DNA of 27,097 nt from JAZMZS01 sp045580775 (lineage in GTDB: Bacteria > Bacillota > Clostridia > Oscillospirales > CAG-272). Positions 15,103-23,682 of this stretch are shown here, one piece after another; positions within the stretch are counted from its first letter, which is position 1; each line of letters starts with the position of its first letter. The position numbers and the translations under genes were made by a program. The stretch covers positions 1 through 27,097 of the forward strand of contig JAZNOK010000165.1 in assembly GCA_045580775.1 (NCBI GenBank), written 5' to 3'. The notes under the pieces are model-generated. The model was not told the DNA's origin and did no database searches. It saw only the letters and a program-made list of their open reading frames with translations.

Positions 15103-16755
15103 ATGTCTGAGGAATCAAAGAATTTTCTTGAAGAGATAATAGACGAGGATCTTGCATCGGGTGCTTATACTCACGTGCATACACGTTTTCCTCCTGAACC
15201 AAACGGATACCTGCATATTGGTAGTGCAAAGGCTATATATATCAATAGCTCTATTGCAAAAAAATACGGAGGTAAGTTTAACCTTCGCTATGACGATACA
15301 AATCCCGTAAAAGAGGATAATGAGTATGTCGAGTCTATTTATGAGGATCTGACGTGGCTTGGTGCGATACCTGACGGTGGTGTTTTTTACGGTTCGGATT
15401 ATTTTGATAAATGCTATGAATTTGCTATTAAACTCATAAAAGACGGCAAGGCATTTGTCTGTGATCTGAATGCCGAGCAGATGAGAGAGTACAGAGGGAC
15501 ACTTAGCACTCCTGGAAAGAACAGCCCTTACAGAGATAGAAGTATAGAGGAAAATCTGGATCTTTTTGAACGTATGAAAAACGGAGAGTTTCCTGACGGA
15601 GCAAAGACTCTGAGAGCAAAGATAGATATGGCTTCGCCAAATATGAACATGCGTGACCCTGCTATCTACCGTATTGTTCATACCTCTCATCACAGACAAG
15701 GAGACAAATGGTGTATTTATCCTTTGTATGACTATGCACATCCTATTCAGGATGCACTTGAAGGTATCACACACTCAATGTGTTCCATTGAGTTTGAGAA
15801 TCACCGTCCTCTCTATGAATGGGTGGTTGATAATATTGGATTTGAACAAAAGCCAAAGCAAAGAGAATTTGCACGACTGAATGTAACAAACACCGTAATG
15901 AGTAAGAGATATCTCAGAAAGCTCGTCGAGGAAAAGCTCGTTGACGGATGGGATGATCCCAGAATGCCGACGATTTGCGGACTTCGCAGAAGGGGCTATA
16001 CTCCTGAGGCAATATTTGACTTTATCCGTCGTGCCGGCATTGCAAAAGCAAACAGTCTTGTTGATTCTGACCTTCTCGAACATTGCATAAGAGAAGAGCT
16101 CAATATGAAGGCAAAAAGAAAGATTGCAATTGAAAAACCGATTAAAATCACTATTACAAACTATCCTGAGGACAAGGTCGAATATTTTGAACTTCCTAAC
16201 AATCCAAATGACCCTGATGCCGGTACAAGAAAGGTGCCTTTCACCAGAAATATTATTATAGACGCATCGGATTTTGCCGAGGTTCCGCCTCCAAAGTTCT
16301 TCAGAATGAAACCCGACGGTGAAGTTCGTCTGATGGGTGCGTATATAGTTCGTTGCAACGAGATCATAAAAGACTCAGACGGAAACGTTACCGAAATACT
16401 TTGCACTGCTGATATCGAAACAGGAAACGGTATGCCCACAGACGGAAGAAAAGTGAAGGGAACTATACATTGGCTCTCTGAGAACTTTGCTGTTGATGCT
16501 ACCATCATGCATTATGAGAAGCTGTTCAATATTGAGAATGTTGCTGATATTCCTGAGGACAAGACCTATGATGATTATCTCAATATCAATTCCGCAATCA
16601 AACACGAAGGCTGCAAGGTAGAGCCTTCCGTTTATGATGAGCCTGATGGAACAAGATTTCAGTTTGTACGTTTTGGGTATTATATAAAGGACTCGAAGCA
16701 CGAAAATACCTTTAACCGTATTGTAGGACTTAAAGACAGCTTCCCTAAAAAATAA
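15103..16755 (+). CDS. glnS: Glutamine--tRNA ligase
   Basis: Charges tRNA-Gln directly. The HIGH element is HIGS (38-41) in FPPEPNGYLHIGSAKA, diagnostic of GlnRS, and KMSKS is VMSKR (265-269). Also seen are YDDTNPVKE, YDYAHPIQDALEGITHS and GLRRRGYTPEAI; the C-terminal beta-barrel anticodon-binding half runs from about residue 340. Length 550 is close to the E. coli enzyme (554). Most Gram-positive bacteria instead use GatCAB transamidation, and bacterial GlnRS is generally held to descend from eukaryotes. It follows gltX by 27 bases. The start ATG 15103 has AAAGGACGG upstream. Confidence 0.97.
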   Translation: MSEESKNFLEEIIDEDLASGAYTHVHTRFPPEPNGYLHIGSAKAIYINSSIAKKYGGKFNLRYDDTNPVKEDNEYVESIYEDLTWLGAIPDGGVFYGSDYFDKCYEFAIKLIKDGKAFVCDLNAEQMREYRGTLSTPGKNSPYRDRSIEENLDLFERMKNGEFPDGAKTLRAKIDMASPNMNMRDPAIYRIVHTSHHRQGDKWCIYPLYDYAHPIQDALEGITHSMCSIEFENHRPLYEWVVDNIGFEQKPKQREFARLNVTNTVMSKRYLRKLVEEKLVDGWDDPRMPTICGLRRRGYTPEAIFDFIRRAGIAKANSLVDSDLLEHCIREELNMKAKRKIAIEKPIKITITNYPEDKVEYFELPNNPNDPDAGTRKVPFTRNIIIDASDFAEVPPPKFFRMKPDGEVRLMGAYIVRCNEIIKDSDGNVTEILCTADIETGNGMPTDGRKVKGTIHWLSENFAVDATIMHYEKLFNIENVADIPEDKTYDDYLNINSAIKHEGCKVEPSVYDEPDGTRFQFVRFGYYIKDSKHENTFNRIVGLKDSFPKK

Positions 16756-16788
16756 CATTGACCAATTATATAACAGAAAGGCGTAATT

Positions 16789-18066
16789 ATGAGCTACAAA
16801 TTTGATACAAACGCTCTTCATGCAGGTTACACTCCGGGAAACGGTGAACCTAGAACTATTCCGATAGTTCAGTCTACTACTTTTAAGTACATGTCCAGTG
16901 ATGATATGGGGGCACTATTTGACCTTGAAGCAAGCGGTTATTTCTATACCAGATTGCAAAATCCCACATCAGACGCTGTTGCGGCTAAAATTGCAGCTCT
17001 GGAGGGTGGAGTGGCGGCTATGCTGACATCTTCCGGACAGGCGGCTACATTCTTTAGTTTGTTTAATATTTGTTCTGCAGGAGATCATATTGTTGCTTCT
17101 TCTGCGATTTACGGTGGCAGCTACAATCTTCTAGCTGTAACTATGAAGCGAATGGGCATAGATGTCACATTTGTTCATCCCGATATTTCGATCGAAGATC
17201 TTAATGCTGAATTTAAAGAAAATACAAAAGCGGTTTTTGCGGAATCAATTGCAAATCCTGCACTTATCGTTCTTGATTTTGAGAAATTTGCAAACGCGGC
17301 ACATTCGCACGGCGTTCCGTTGATTGTAGATAATACCTTCCCGACACCTGCTAACTGCCGTCCCTTTGAACATGGTGTAGATATCGTAACTCACTCTACC
17401 ACAAAGTATATGGACGGACATGCATCACAGGTAGGCGGTGCTATTGTAGACAGCGGAAATTTCGATTGGAATAAATATGCGGATAAGTACCCGGGTCTTA
17501 CAACACCTGATGATTCCTACCATGGTATCACCTATACCGAACGTTTCGGAAAAGGGGCTTATATTACAAAGGCTGTAGTACAGCTGATGCGTGATCTTGG
17601 TTCAACACCCGCTCCGATGAATGCTTTCCTTCTTAACACAGGAATAGAGACCCTTTCGCTCAGAATGAAAAAGCATTGTGATAATGCTCTTGCTGTTGCA
17701 AAATATCTTGAGTCTCACGAAAAGATCTCATGGGTCAATTACCCCGGTCTTGAGTCCAATAAGTATTACGATCTCGCATGTAAGTACATGCCTGGCGGTA
17801 CATGTGGTGTAATTACATTTGGTATCAAGGGAGGCAGAGCGGCTGCTACAAAGTTTATGGACGGTATGAAAATGGTAAATATCGCTACTCACGTCGCCGA
17901 TGCACATTCATGCCTTTTGCATCCTGCCAGCACAACGCATAGACAGCTTACAGAAAAACAGCTTGAAGAGTGCGAGATATCAGCTGACCTTATTAGGTTT
18001 TCATGCGGAATTGAAGATGTAGAAGATATTATAGCTGATATTGAACAGTCGCTCGCAGGGATATAA
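16789..18066 (+). CDS. O-acetylhomoserine sulfhydrylase (MetY-type), PLP enzyme
   Basis: Cys/Met metabolism PLP enzyme (gamma family) that makes homocysteine from O-acetylhomoserine and sulfide. TNALHAGYTP opens as in MetY. The PLP site is Lys206 in HSTTKYMDGH, with Asp181 (IVDNTFPTP) behind the ring, and SSGQAATFFSLFN and YTRLQNPTSD are typical. Length 425 matches MetY rather than the shorter MetB/MetC (about 380). AGAAAGG precedes the ATG. It lies between glnS and a nitroreductase. I see no S-box or other methionine leader in the 33-base gap. Confidence 0.92.
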   Translation: MSYKFDTNALHAGYTPGNGEPRTIPIVQSTTFKYMSSDDMGALFDLEASGYFYTRLQNPTSDAVAAKIAALEGGVAAMLTSSGQAATFFSLFNICSAGDHIVASSAIYGGSYNLLAVTMKRMGIDVTFVHPDISIEDLNAEFKENTKAVFAESIANPALIVLDFEKFANAAHSHGVPLIVDNTFPTPANCRPFEHGVDIVTHSTTKYMDGHASQVGGAIVDSGNFDWNKYADKYPGLTTPDDSYHGITYTERFGKGAYITKAVVQLMRDLGSTPAPMNAFLLNTGIETLSLRMKKHCDNALAVAKYLESHEKISWVNYPGLESNKYYDLACKYMPGGTCGVITFGIKGGRAAATKFMDGMKMVNIATHVADAHSCLLHPASTTHRQLTEKQLEECEISADLIRFSCGIEDVEDIIADIEQSLAGI

Positions 18067-18073
18067 TTCAGTT

Positions 18074-18601
18074 ATGAATGGAATAATTGAACTGATTCAA
18101 ACTCGTCAGTCGTGTCGTTGTTTTAACGGTGATCCTGTCGAAAAAGAAAAACTATTAGCTATTCTTGAAGCGGGCAGGCTATCTCCCTCCGCTCGCAACT
18201 CACAGCCTTGGACTTTGACTCTGGCATTATCTGAGCATATCGTAGATCAGGTTGGTGAGTGCACGCGAGCAAACGGGAAAAACAAGTTTACAGATAAATG
18301 CAGTGCTTTTATCATCGTATCGGAAGAGCAAAATGAGTCGGCTTTTGGCGGTATACCGCATAGATATTTTGCTGAAATGGATATCGGCATGTGTGTGATG
18401 AATATGTGTCTTCAGGCTCAATCACTTGGAGTTGCTTCATGTATTCTGGGTGCATTTGATGAACAAGGTCTAAAGAGCATTATTGGTTTGTCGAATGAAA
18501 AGGATATCAAGCTTGTTGTTGCTCTCGGATATGCGGAGGATAATTATCCTGTTCGTGAAAAAAACAGGAAGAGCTTCGATGAAGCGGTAAAAATTTTATG
18601 A
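18074..18601 (+). CDS. Nitroreductase family protein (FMN oxidoreductase)
   Basis: Small flavin-dependent oxidoreductase of the nitroreductase fold, 175 residues. The N-terminal RQSCRCFNGDPVEKEKL and AGRLSPSARNSQPW motifs are the FMN-phosphate site; MNMCLQAQSLGVASCILGAF and VVALGYAEDN complete the family pattern. The natural substrate is unknown. ATG 18074 is preferred over the upstream TTG 18041 (inside metY); an AGGGA at 18056-18060 is a weak SD. It starts 7 bases after the metY stop and is 14 bases upstream of the radical SAM gene. Confidence 0.87.
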   Translation: MNGIIELIQTRQSCRCFNGDPVEKEKLLAILEAGRLSPSARNSQPWTLTLALSEHIVDQVGECTRANGKNKFTDKCSAFIIVSEEQNESAFGGIPHRYFAEMDIGMCVMNMCLQAQSLGVASCILGAFDEQGLKSIIGLSNEKDIKLVVALGYAEDNYPVREKNRKSFDEAVKIL

Positions 18602-18615
18602 TTTTTGGGTAATAT

Positions 18616-19512
18616 ATGTCAGCTTACAGTTATAAGCCGTGTACACTTTGCCCACGCAAATGCAAAGCCGACAGAACAATATCTGTCGGCTTTTGCGGTA
18701 TGACGGACAAAATTACAGCGGCAAAGGCCATGGTGCATACAAGTGAGGAACCTTGTATCAGCGGTACGAGGGGAAGCGGTGCTATATTTTTCTCCGGATG
18801 CGTTCTGGGGTGTGTTTTTTGTCAGAATGCCATAATCAGTCATGAGAAATACGGTAGTGAGATCTCAGAACAGAGACTTTCGGAGACAATAATATCTCTT
18901 TTTGAAAAGAAAGTACACAATATAAATCTTGTCAGCGGAACTCAGTTTTATCCTTCGATATTATCATCTGTTCGCAGAGTCAAAGATGCAATCGACATTC
19001 CTTTTATATGGAATACTGGAGGATATGAAACTATTTCTGCTGTAGAAGAGATATCCTCATGCTGTGATGTGTTTTTGCAGGATATCAAATTTTGTTCAAA
19101 CGATATTTCATATAAATATGCTTCTTGTAAAGATTATTTTTTGCATGCTATGAATGCAACCGAAAAAATGCTGGAGCTTGCAGGCTCTCCTGTTTTTGAC
19201 AGCGAAGGACTCTTGAAAAAAGGAGTTGTAATAAGACACCTTGTACTTCCTTCTCACAGGCATGATTCTATGGAGATTTTAAGACATATAAAAGAACGCA
19301 TAGGTACCGAAGATGTTATTTTGTCTTTAATGAGCCAGTATACACCGCCTAAATTCCCGACTGCTTTTAAAGAACTCGGTCGTAATATTACCGACTTTGA
19401 GTACAGGAGTGTTTGTGACTTGGCACTTGAACTTGGATTTTATGGCTATTTTCAACAAAGAAGCAGTGCAGACAGTTCTTATACACCGGAGTTTGATCTT
19501 TCAGGGCTCTGA
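18616..19512 (+). CDS. Radical SAM protein, PflX-like (COG1313)
   Basis: 4Fe-4S/SAM radical enzyme related to pyruvate formate-lyase activase. The SAM cluster is C62-x3-C66-x2-C69 in SGCVLGCVFCQN. A second, N-terminal set, C9-x2-C12-x3-C16 and C27 (CTLCPRKC..R..GFCG), is the hallmark of the COG1313 group. Later motifs are LVSGTQFYPSI, DIKFCSNDISYKYA, VIRHLVLPSHRHDS and LMSQYTPPKF. The target is unknown. No pyruvate formate-lyase is nearby, so it is not called pflA. SD is weak. A terminator-like hairpin lies inside its 5' end. Confidence 0.88.
   Translation: MSAYSYKPCTLCPRKCKADRTISVGFCGMTDKITAAKAMVHTSEEPCISGTRGSGAIFFSGCVLGCVFCQNAIISHEKYGSEISEQRLSETIISLFEKKVHNINLVSGTQFYPSILSSVRRVKDAIDIPFIWNTGGYETISAVEEISSCCDVFLQDIKFCSNDISYKYASCKDYFLHAMNATEKMLELAGSPVFDSEGLLKKGVVIRHLVLPSHRHDSMEILRHIKERIGTEDVILSLMSQYTPPKFPTAFKELGRNITDFEYRSVCDLALELGFYGYFQQRSSADSSYTPEFDLSGL
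18664..18693 (+). other. Terminator-shaped hairpin inside the radical SAM coding region
   Basis: A perfect 12-bp stem (18664-18675 with 18682-18693) around a 6-base loop has a GCCGACAGA core and ends in four T residues, about 50 bases into the CDS. The encoded residues (CKADRTISVGFCG) are the family's conserved Cys/Arg segment, so it is coding sequence as well as structure. It could attenuate or slow transcription. Confidence 0.6.
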
Positions 19513-19534
19513 GTCAATATAATGGAGAAAAACA

Positions 19535-20599
19535 ATGATCAAGGTGATGCATATATGCTCGGATTCTATTGTCGGCGGGGCAAGTGTAACTTTGCTCAGA
19601 CTGATCAAGCATGCTGACAAGGATAATTTTGAGCACTATGTTCTTATTCCTGCTTCATCCCCTTTCTTATCTGCTTTTCAGTCTACGGGGGTAAATGTAA
19701 TACCCTTAAAGAGTGGATCGGATAGCTCAAAGTCACTTAGATGTTTTTTTGAATGTTTTAGATTCATAAGAGAAATATCTCCTGACATTGTTCACACTCA
19801 CGGTGCATTTTTTGGACGTTTTTCGGCCTTTTTGTGCGGTGTTAAATCTCGCATATATACAAGGCATACTTTTAATGAAGTAAAATACAACATTATTTTG
19901 AGATTTTTGAACCGTATTATAACTACACGTGCTGTTGCAGTAAATGATGTGCTTTATCCTCAGTTAATAAACAGCGGCATAGATCCTGATGAAATATTGC
20001 TTATTGAAAACGGATGCGAAAAGATTAATGCATACTCAAAAGAGAAAACGCAAAATACGGTACTCTTATACATAGGAAGGATAGTTCGCGAGAAGGGATT
20101 AGATACTGCTATTGAGGGAATCAAAATTTTGAGTGAGTCTGATAAAAAATACCAACTTCTCATAGTGGGAGACGGAGATTATCGTAGTGAACTGGAGAAG
20201 AACATTATTGAATACGGTATGACAGAGTATGTCAAACTCTTACCTTTCAGATGCGATGTGACGGATGTGATCTCTGATTGTGATATCCTCGTCAATTGCT
20301 CTCCGAAGAATGAGGCAACCAGTATCTCTGTCATGGAAGCTATGAGTGCTTTCAAACCCTGCGTGGTTTCAGATGCAGGAGGAAACACAAATGTTGTAAC
20401 TGACGGTTATGACGGAGCTGTTTTTAAAAGCGGAGATCCACATGATTTTGCGTGTGCTGTTCGTAGGTTATCGGCGGGTTATGACGACTGTTCTAAAAAT
20501 GCATACAAAACTTACAACCTTCGTTTTCGCGTTGAGTACATGACAAAAAAGTATGAGAGTTTATGGAAGGATGAATATGATAGGATCCAAAAAGGTTAA
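19535..20599 (+). CDS. Glycosyltransferase family 4 (GT-B fold)
   Basis: Cytoplasmic GT4-type sugar transferase of 354 residues. The N-terminal half has GGASVTLLRLIKHAD and VHTHGAFFGR; the C-terminal nucleotide-sugar half has YIGRIVREKGLDTAIEGI and the E-x7-E signature NEATSISVMEAM, followed by PCVVSDAGGNTNVV. Donor and acceptor are not determinable. GGAGAA precedes the ATG. It overlaps the following VanZ-like gene by 23 bases, suggesting a shared cell-envelope role. Confidence 0.88.
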   Translation: MIKVMHICSDSIVGGASVTLLRLIKHADKDNFEHYVLIPASSPFLSAFQSTGVNVIPLKSGSDSSKSLRCFFECFRFIREISPDIVHTHGAFFGRFSAFLCGVKSRIYTRHTFNEVKYNIILRFLNRIITTRAVAVNDVLYPQLINSGIDPDEILLIENGCEKINAYSKEKTQNTVLLYIGRIVREKGLDTAIEGIKILSESDKKYQLLIVGDGDYRSELEKNIIEYGMTEYVKLLPFRCDVTDVISDCDILVNCSPKNEATSISVMEAMSAFKPCVVSDAGGNTNVVTDGYDGAVFKSGDPHDFACAVRRLSAGYDDCSKNAYKTYNLRFRVEYMTKKYESLWKDEYDRIQKG

Positions 20600-21074
20600 C
20601 CGCACTTTTGTGCGAAGAGTTGTATATGGATGCTTGTGCATACTATGGTGTGTATTAATATTTGCTATGTCTCATGAAAGTGCACCGGTGTCCGCCGAAA
20701 GAAGTTCGGGTCTTACCAGGCAAATAGTAAAGCTGTTTGTTTCTGTTTTCGGTGGTGATATTGAGGATATTCAGCTTTTAGATAATATTGAGTTCCTACT
20801 GAGAAAAGGTGCTCACATGTTTTTGTATTTTGTTTTGGCTGTACTCTCTTTTTTGTTTGTTGAAACTTTTTCGTTCAGACGTGTGTCAGAGTGCATTCTT
20901 TCGCTTTCTTTTTGCCTTTTGTATTCAATGAGCGATGAGATACATCAGCTTTTTATTGAAGGTCGCTCAGGTAGTGTTAAGGATGTTTTGATAGATATGA
21001 CAGGGGCTGTGATAGGTGTTCTGTTCATATCATTATTATTCTATACATTAGGAAAAAGCATGAAAAAGCTATGA
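20577..21074 (+). CDS. VanZ-like family membrane protein
   Basis: Integral membrane protein (165 residues) with the VanZ-like pattern: an N-terminal hydrophobic segment and AMSHESAPVSAERSSGLT, then RKGAHMFLYFVLAVLSFLF, SMSDEIHQLFIEGRSGSVKD, and a final hydrophobic helix before a Lys-rich end. VanZ is linked to teicoplanin resistance, but most relatives are of unknown function. ATG 20577 has GGAAGG (20565-20570) six bases upstream. In-frame ATGs at 20553 and 20571 are possible but lack a good SD. Confidence 0.86.
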   Translation: MIGSKKVNRTFVRRVVYGCLCILWCVLIFAMSHESAPVSAERSSGLTRQIVKLFVSVFGGDIEDIQLLDNIEFLLRKGAHMFLYFVLAVLSFLFVETFSFRRVSECILSLSFCLLYSMSDEIHQLFIEGRSGSVKDVLIDMTGAVIGVLFISLLFYTLGKSMKKL

Positions 21075-21091
21075 CTAAATAACTCTTTTTT

Positions 21092-21120
21092 CAATACTGT
21101 CATATAATATAACAGTATTG
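21092..21120 (+). other. A+T-rich hairpin upstream of the YlmC/YmxH gene
   Basis: A 9-bp stem (21092-21100 with 21112-21120) has an 11-base loop containing CATATAAT (21101-21108). It lies 17 bases after the VanZ gene and 17 bases before the next ATG. It may be a weak terminator (TTATTA follows) or contain a promoter -10. A good -35 is not visible, though the CATATAAT resembles a SigE -10 (CATACAAT). Confidence 0.4.
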
Positions 21121-21137
21121 TTATTAGGGGTGATAAA

Positions 21138-21428
21138 ATGGGCTGTACTATTGCTGATTTCAGAGATAAAGAGGTAATCAACATTTGTGACGGCAGAAGG
21201 CTAGGTTACGTTATTGATGTTGAGTTTGATACAGTGAGCGGCCAGATCTTATCTATTGTTGTTCCGGGTAGCAGAGGAAGCTTTTTCTGTATAGGAAAGA
21301 CAGATGAACTGTTTATCGACTGGTGCAGAGTAAAGAGGATAGGTGATGATACCATTCTCGTAGATATAGGTGATGAGATCAGTGACTGTGGCTGCGACAG
21401 TTGCGAAAGAAAGAAAAAAAGAAGATAA
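21138..21428 (+). CDS. YlmC/YmxH family sporulation protein (PRC-barrel)
   Basis: PRC-barrel protein of 96 residues with the YlmC/YmxH pattern: DFRDKEVINICDGRRLGYVIDVEFD, then IVVPGS, then the VKRIGDDTILVDI strand. The tail adds CGCDSC and a Lys/Arg run (residues 85-96), a possible metal or RNA-binding end. B. subtilis ymxH is expressed in sporulation; its molecular role is not known. GGGGTGA precedes ATG 21138. The candidate promoter is weak (21092-21120). Confidence 0.88.
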   Translation: MGCTIADFRDKEVINICDGRRLGYVIDVEFDTVSGQILSIVVPGSRGSFFCIGKTDELFIDWCRVKRIGDDTILVDIGDEISDCGCDSCERKKKRR

Positions 21429-21431
21429 GAG

Positions 21432-21475
21432 AACACCTGATAAAAGCATTTTTTGCTATTATCAGGTGTTTTTTT
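21432..21475 (+). terminator. Rho-independent terminator after the YlmC/YmxH gene
   Basis: A 12-bp stem (21432-21443 with 21459-21470) has an inner AGCA/TGCT 4-bp stem and T5 loop, and is followed by a T run. It closes the rightward series and sits between convergent operons, so it may also help stop the minus-strand one. Confidence 0.92.
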
Positions 21476-21503
21476 GCTAATATATTATGAAGTTCTGTTT
21501 GTC

Positions 21504-22583
21504 TCAGAGTTTTTTTAGTTCTGATATCAGCTTTTCAATAATTGTATCTTCAGGTATTTTTTCTATGATTTCACCGTGACGGAAAAAGACAGCTTCACCA
21601 ATGCCACCGGCAATTCCGATGTCAGCTTCTTTTGCTTCGCCTGGGCCGTTGACAATACAACCCATTAAAGCTACTTTGGCTTTCTTAGATCTTAAACAAT
21701 TGTCATCAACCGCTTTTTCAAATCTGCCGAGTAGCTCAATTAGATCTATTTTTGTTCTGCCACAGGTCGGACACGCTACGATTTCCAGTCCTTTGTTTAT
21801 ATCCAAATCAAGTGATGAAAGGATGCTTTTGGCGGCATGTATTTCTTTTATCGGGTCGGCTGTCAGAGATACTCTTACTGTATCTCCGATACCTTCTGCA
21901 AGCAGTGTTCCGATTCCAACTGCACTTTTTATTGCTCCTGACTCAGCTCCGCCGGCTTCTGTCACACCAAGATGCAGAGGATAGTTGCAAAGTCCGGCGA
22001 GTTTTCTGTAGGAGAATATGGTTGAGAGCGGGCTTGATGCTTTTACAGATATTACTATATCATCAAAATCATACTTTTCCAGAAGGGAAGCGTGATAGAG
22101 TGCACTCTCACATAATGCGGCAGGTGTTGGACCGCCGTGTTTTTCAAGTATTTGCTTTTCTACAGAACCGCTGTTTACTCCTATTCTTATAGGTATTGAT
22201 CTGACTTTGCAGGCTTGTGCTACTGCTTTAACTCTTTCGTCTGATCCAATATTTCCGGGGTTGATTCTGATCTTGTCTATACCGGCATCTGCTGCAGCAA
22301 CAGCAATACGGTAGTCAAAATGTATATCCCCTACAATCGGAATTTTGACCAATGGATCGTTTTTTAGCTTATATACTGTATTTACAGATTCGGTCGTAGG
22401 AAGTGTTATTCTGACAATATCGCATCCTGCGTTTTGCAGTGCAATAATCTGTTCCTTTGTTGATTCAAAATTGTGCGTGTCGGTATTTGTCATTGATTGG
22501 ATTGCAATAGGAGAGCTGCCTCCGAGTACGACTTTTCCAACTGTTACGGTTTTACAGATTCTTCTTGTGATAGAGTCATTCAT
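21504..22583 (-). CDS. ispG: 4-hydroxy-3-methylbut-2-en-1-yl diphosphate synthase (IspG/GcpE)
   Basis: Penultimate MEP-pathway enzyme; reduces MEcPP to HMBPP using a [4Fe-4S] cluster. The cluster ligands are C271 and C274 (ACPTCGRTKIDL), C309 (MGCIVNGPGEA) and E316, the expected set. The N-terminal TIM barrel has VLGGSSPIAIQSMTNTDT and GDIHFDYRIA. At 359 residues it is the compact bacterial form. The ATG has GGAGG upstream. It is the last gene of the leftward cluster, 15 bases after rseP; polC, common next in this cluster, is not there. Confidence 0.97.
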   Translation of the reverse strand: MNDSITRRICKTVTVGKVVLGGSSPIAIQSMTNTDTHNFESTKEQIIALQNAGCDIVRITLPTTESVNTVYKLKNDPLVKIPIVGDIHFDYRIAVAAADAGIDKIRINPGNIGSDERVKAVAQACKVRSIPIRIGVNSGSVEKQILEKHGGPTPAALCESALYHASLLEKYDFDDIVISVKASSPLSTIFSYRKLAGLCNYPLHLGVTEAGGAESGAIKSAVGIGTLLAEGIGDTVRVSLTADPIKEIHAAKSILSSLDLDINKGLEIVACPTCGRTKIDLIELLGRFEKAVDDNCLRSKKAKVALMGCIVNGPGEAKEADIGIAGGIGEAVFFRHGEIIEKIPEDTIIEKLISELKKL

Positions 22584-22598
22584 ATCGTACCTCCATTG

Positions 22599-23669
22599 TT
22601 ATTTGAACATCAGAGTCCATACGTCTTTGAGACTGATAAAGAGCATGAACAAAAGCAACAGGTACATTCCTGCGGCATGTATTGCGTTTTCAATTTTGGC
22701 AGGAACAGGTCTTCTGAAAATCATTTCAATTATTATAAAAGCAAGACGCCCTCCGTCCAGAGCAGGCAGAGGAAGCAAGTTCATTACGCCGAGGTTTATA
22801 CAAATGATAGCTGCAATGTAAATAACAGATGACCAATCTTTAGTTGTTACAGCTTCATCTGTTGCTTCCACTATTGTCTCGGTTATTCCGACAGGCCCAG
22901 AAACTGCTTGAATGCCGTATCTGCCGCTAACAAGATCGAACAGCGACTCCCACACCATTCGTACAGTCATAGCTGAGCGTTGTAGAGTATGAGTAATAAT
23001 TCCTCCGAAAGTAGCTTTTTTTGACTTGATTATAAAATCCATACTACCAAAAGTTACACCTTCGGTTTCAACAGTTGGGAATACAACTCCATCAAGTTCT
23101 ACTTCAGTACCATCTCTGACCACAGTAATATCTATAGGTTTTGTTCCTTTTCGCATGATCTCATAGCTGACATCATAAGCGTTGTATGTTCTTTTTCCGT
23201 CAACCTTGATCACCGTATCGTCTGCCATCAGTCCGTACTGATTTGAGCTTATCTCATAGTCCGGATCTTGTGCATAACCGTGTATCTGGTTTGTGTATAT
23301 TCCGTTACCTGAAGTCATTACCACGAGACATAGCATCAATATTATACCAAATACAAGATTGACTATGGCTCCGGCTATGACAATTATAAATCTTTGCCAT
23401 GCAGGCTTTTTTGACAGAGCATTGGGATCATCTGACTCTTCATTTTCTCCCACCATGGCAACATATCCACCTATCGGAAGAATGCCGAGCGAATACTTTA
23501 TTCCTGTTTTGTTTGAAGTTTTACTGAGTATACTCTTTCCCATTCCGATTGAAAACTCAGTAATTGATACATTAAATAATCTTGCAAAAAAGTAATGGCC
23601 GAATTCATGTATGAATATAAAAATACCGAACATCAATACTGCAAGAATAATATAAATCAGGGTGCTCAC
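22599..23669 (-). CDS. rseP: RIP zinc metalloprotease RseP (site-2 protease)
   Basis: Intramembrane metalloprotease that cleaves transmembrane substrates. The zinc site is HEFGH at 21-25 (H21, E22, H25) in the first helix, with the third ligand Asp305 in NLLPLPALDGGRL. A PDZ-like region (GLMADDTVIKVDGKRTYNAYDV) lies in the middle, and the C-terminal helix closes the protein. Length 356. It sits in the usual dxr-rseP-ispG order. The substrate, possibly an anti-sigma factor, is not in the window. Confidence 0.95.
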   Translation of the reverse strand: MSTLIYIILAVLMFGIFIFIHEFGHYFFARLFNVSITEFSIGMGKSILSKTSNKTGIKYSLGILPIGGYVAMVGENEESDDPNALSKKPAWQRFIIVIAGAIVNLVFGIILMLCLVVMTSGNGIYTNQIHGYAQDPDYEISSNQYGLMADDTVIKVDGKRTYNAYDVSYEIMRKGTKPIDITVVRDGTEVELDGVVFPTVETEGVTFGSMDFIIKSKKATFGGIITHTLQRSAMTVRMVWESLFDLVSGRYGIQAVSGPVGITETIVEATDEAVTTKDWSSVIYIAAIICINLGVMNLLPLPALDGGRLAFIIIEMIFRRPVPAKIENAIHAAGMYLLLLFMLFISLKDVWTLMFK

Positions 23670-23682
23670 TATAAACTCACTT

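Noticed and set aside
15115..15774. Long open frame of 219 codons on the minus strand
   Set aside because: It is antisense to glnS, has no SD and resembles no protein; the plus-strand gene is certain.
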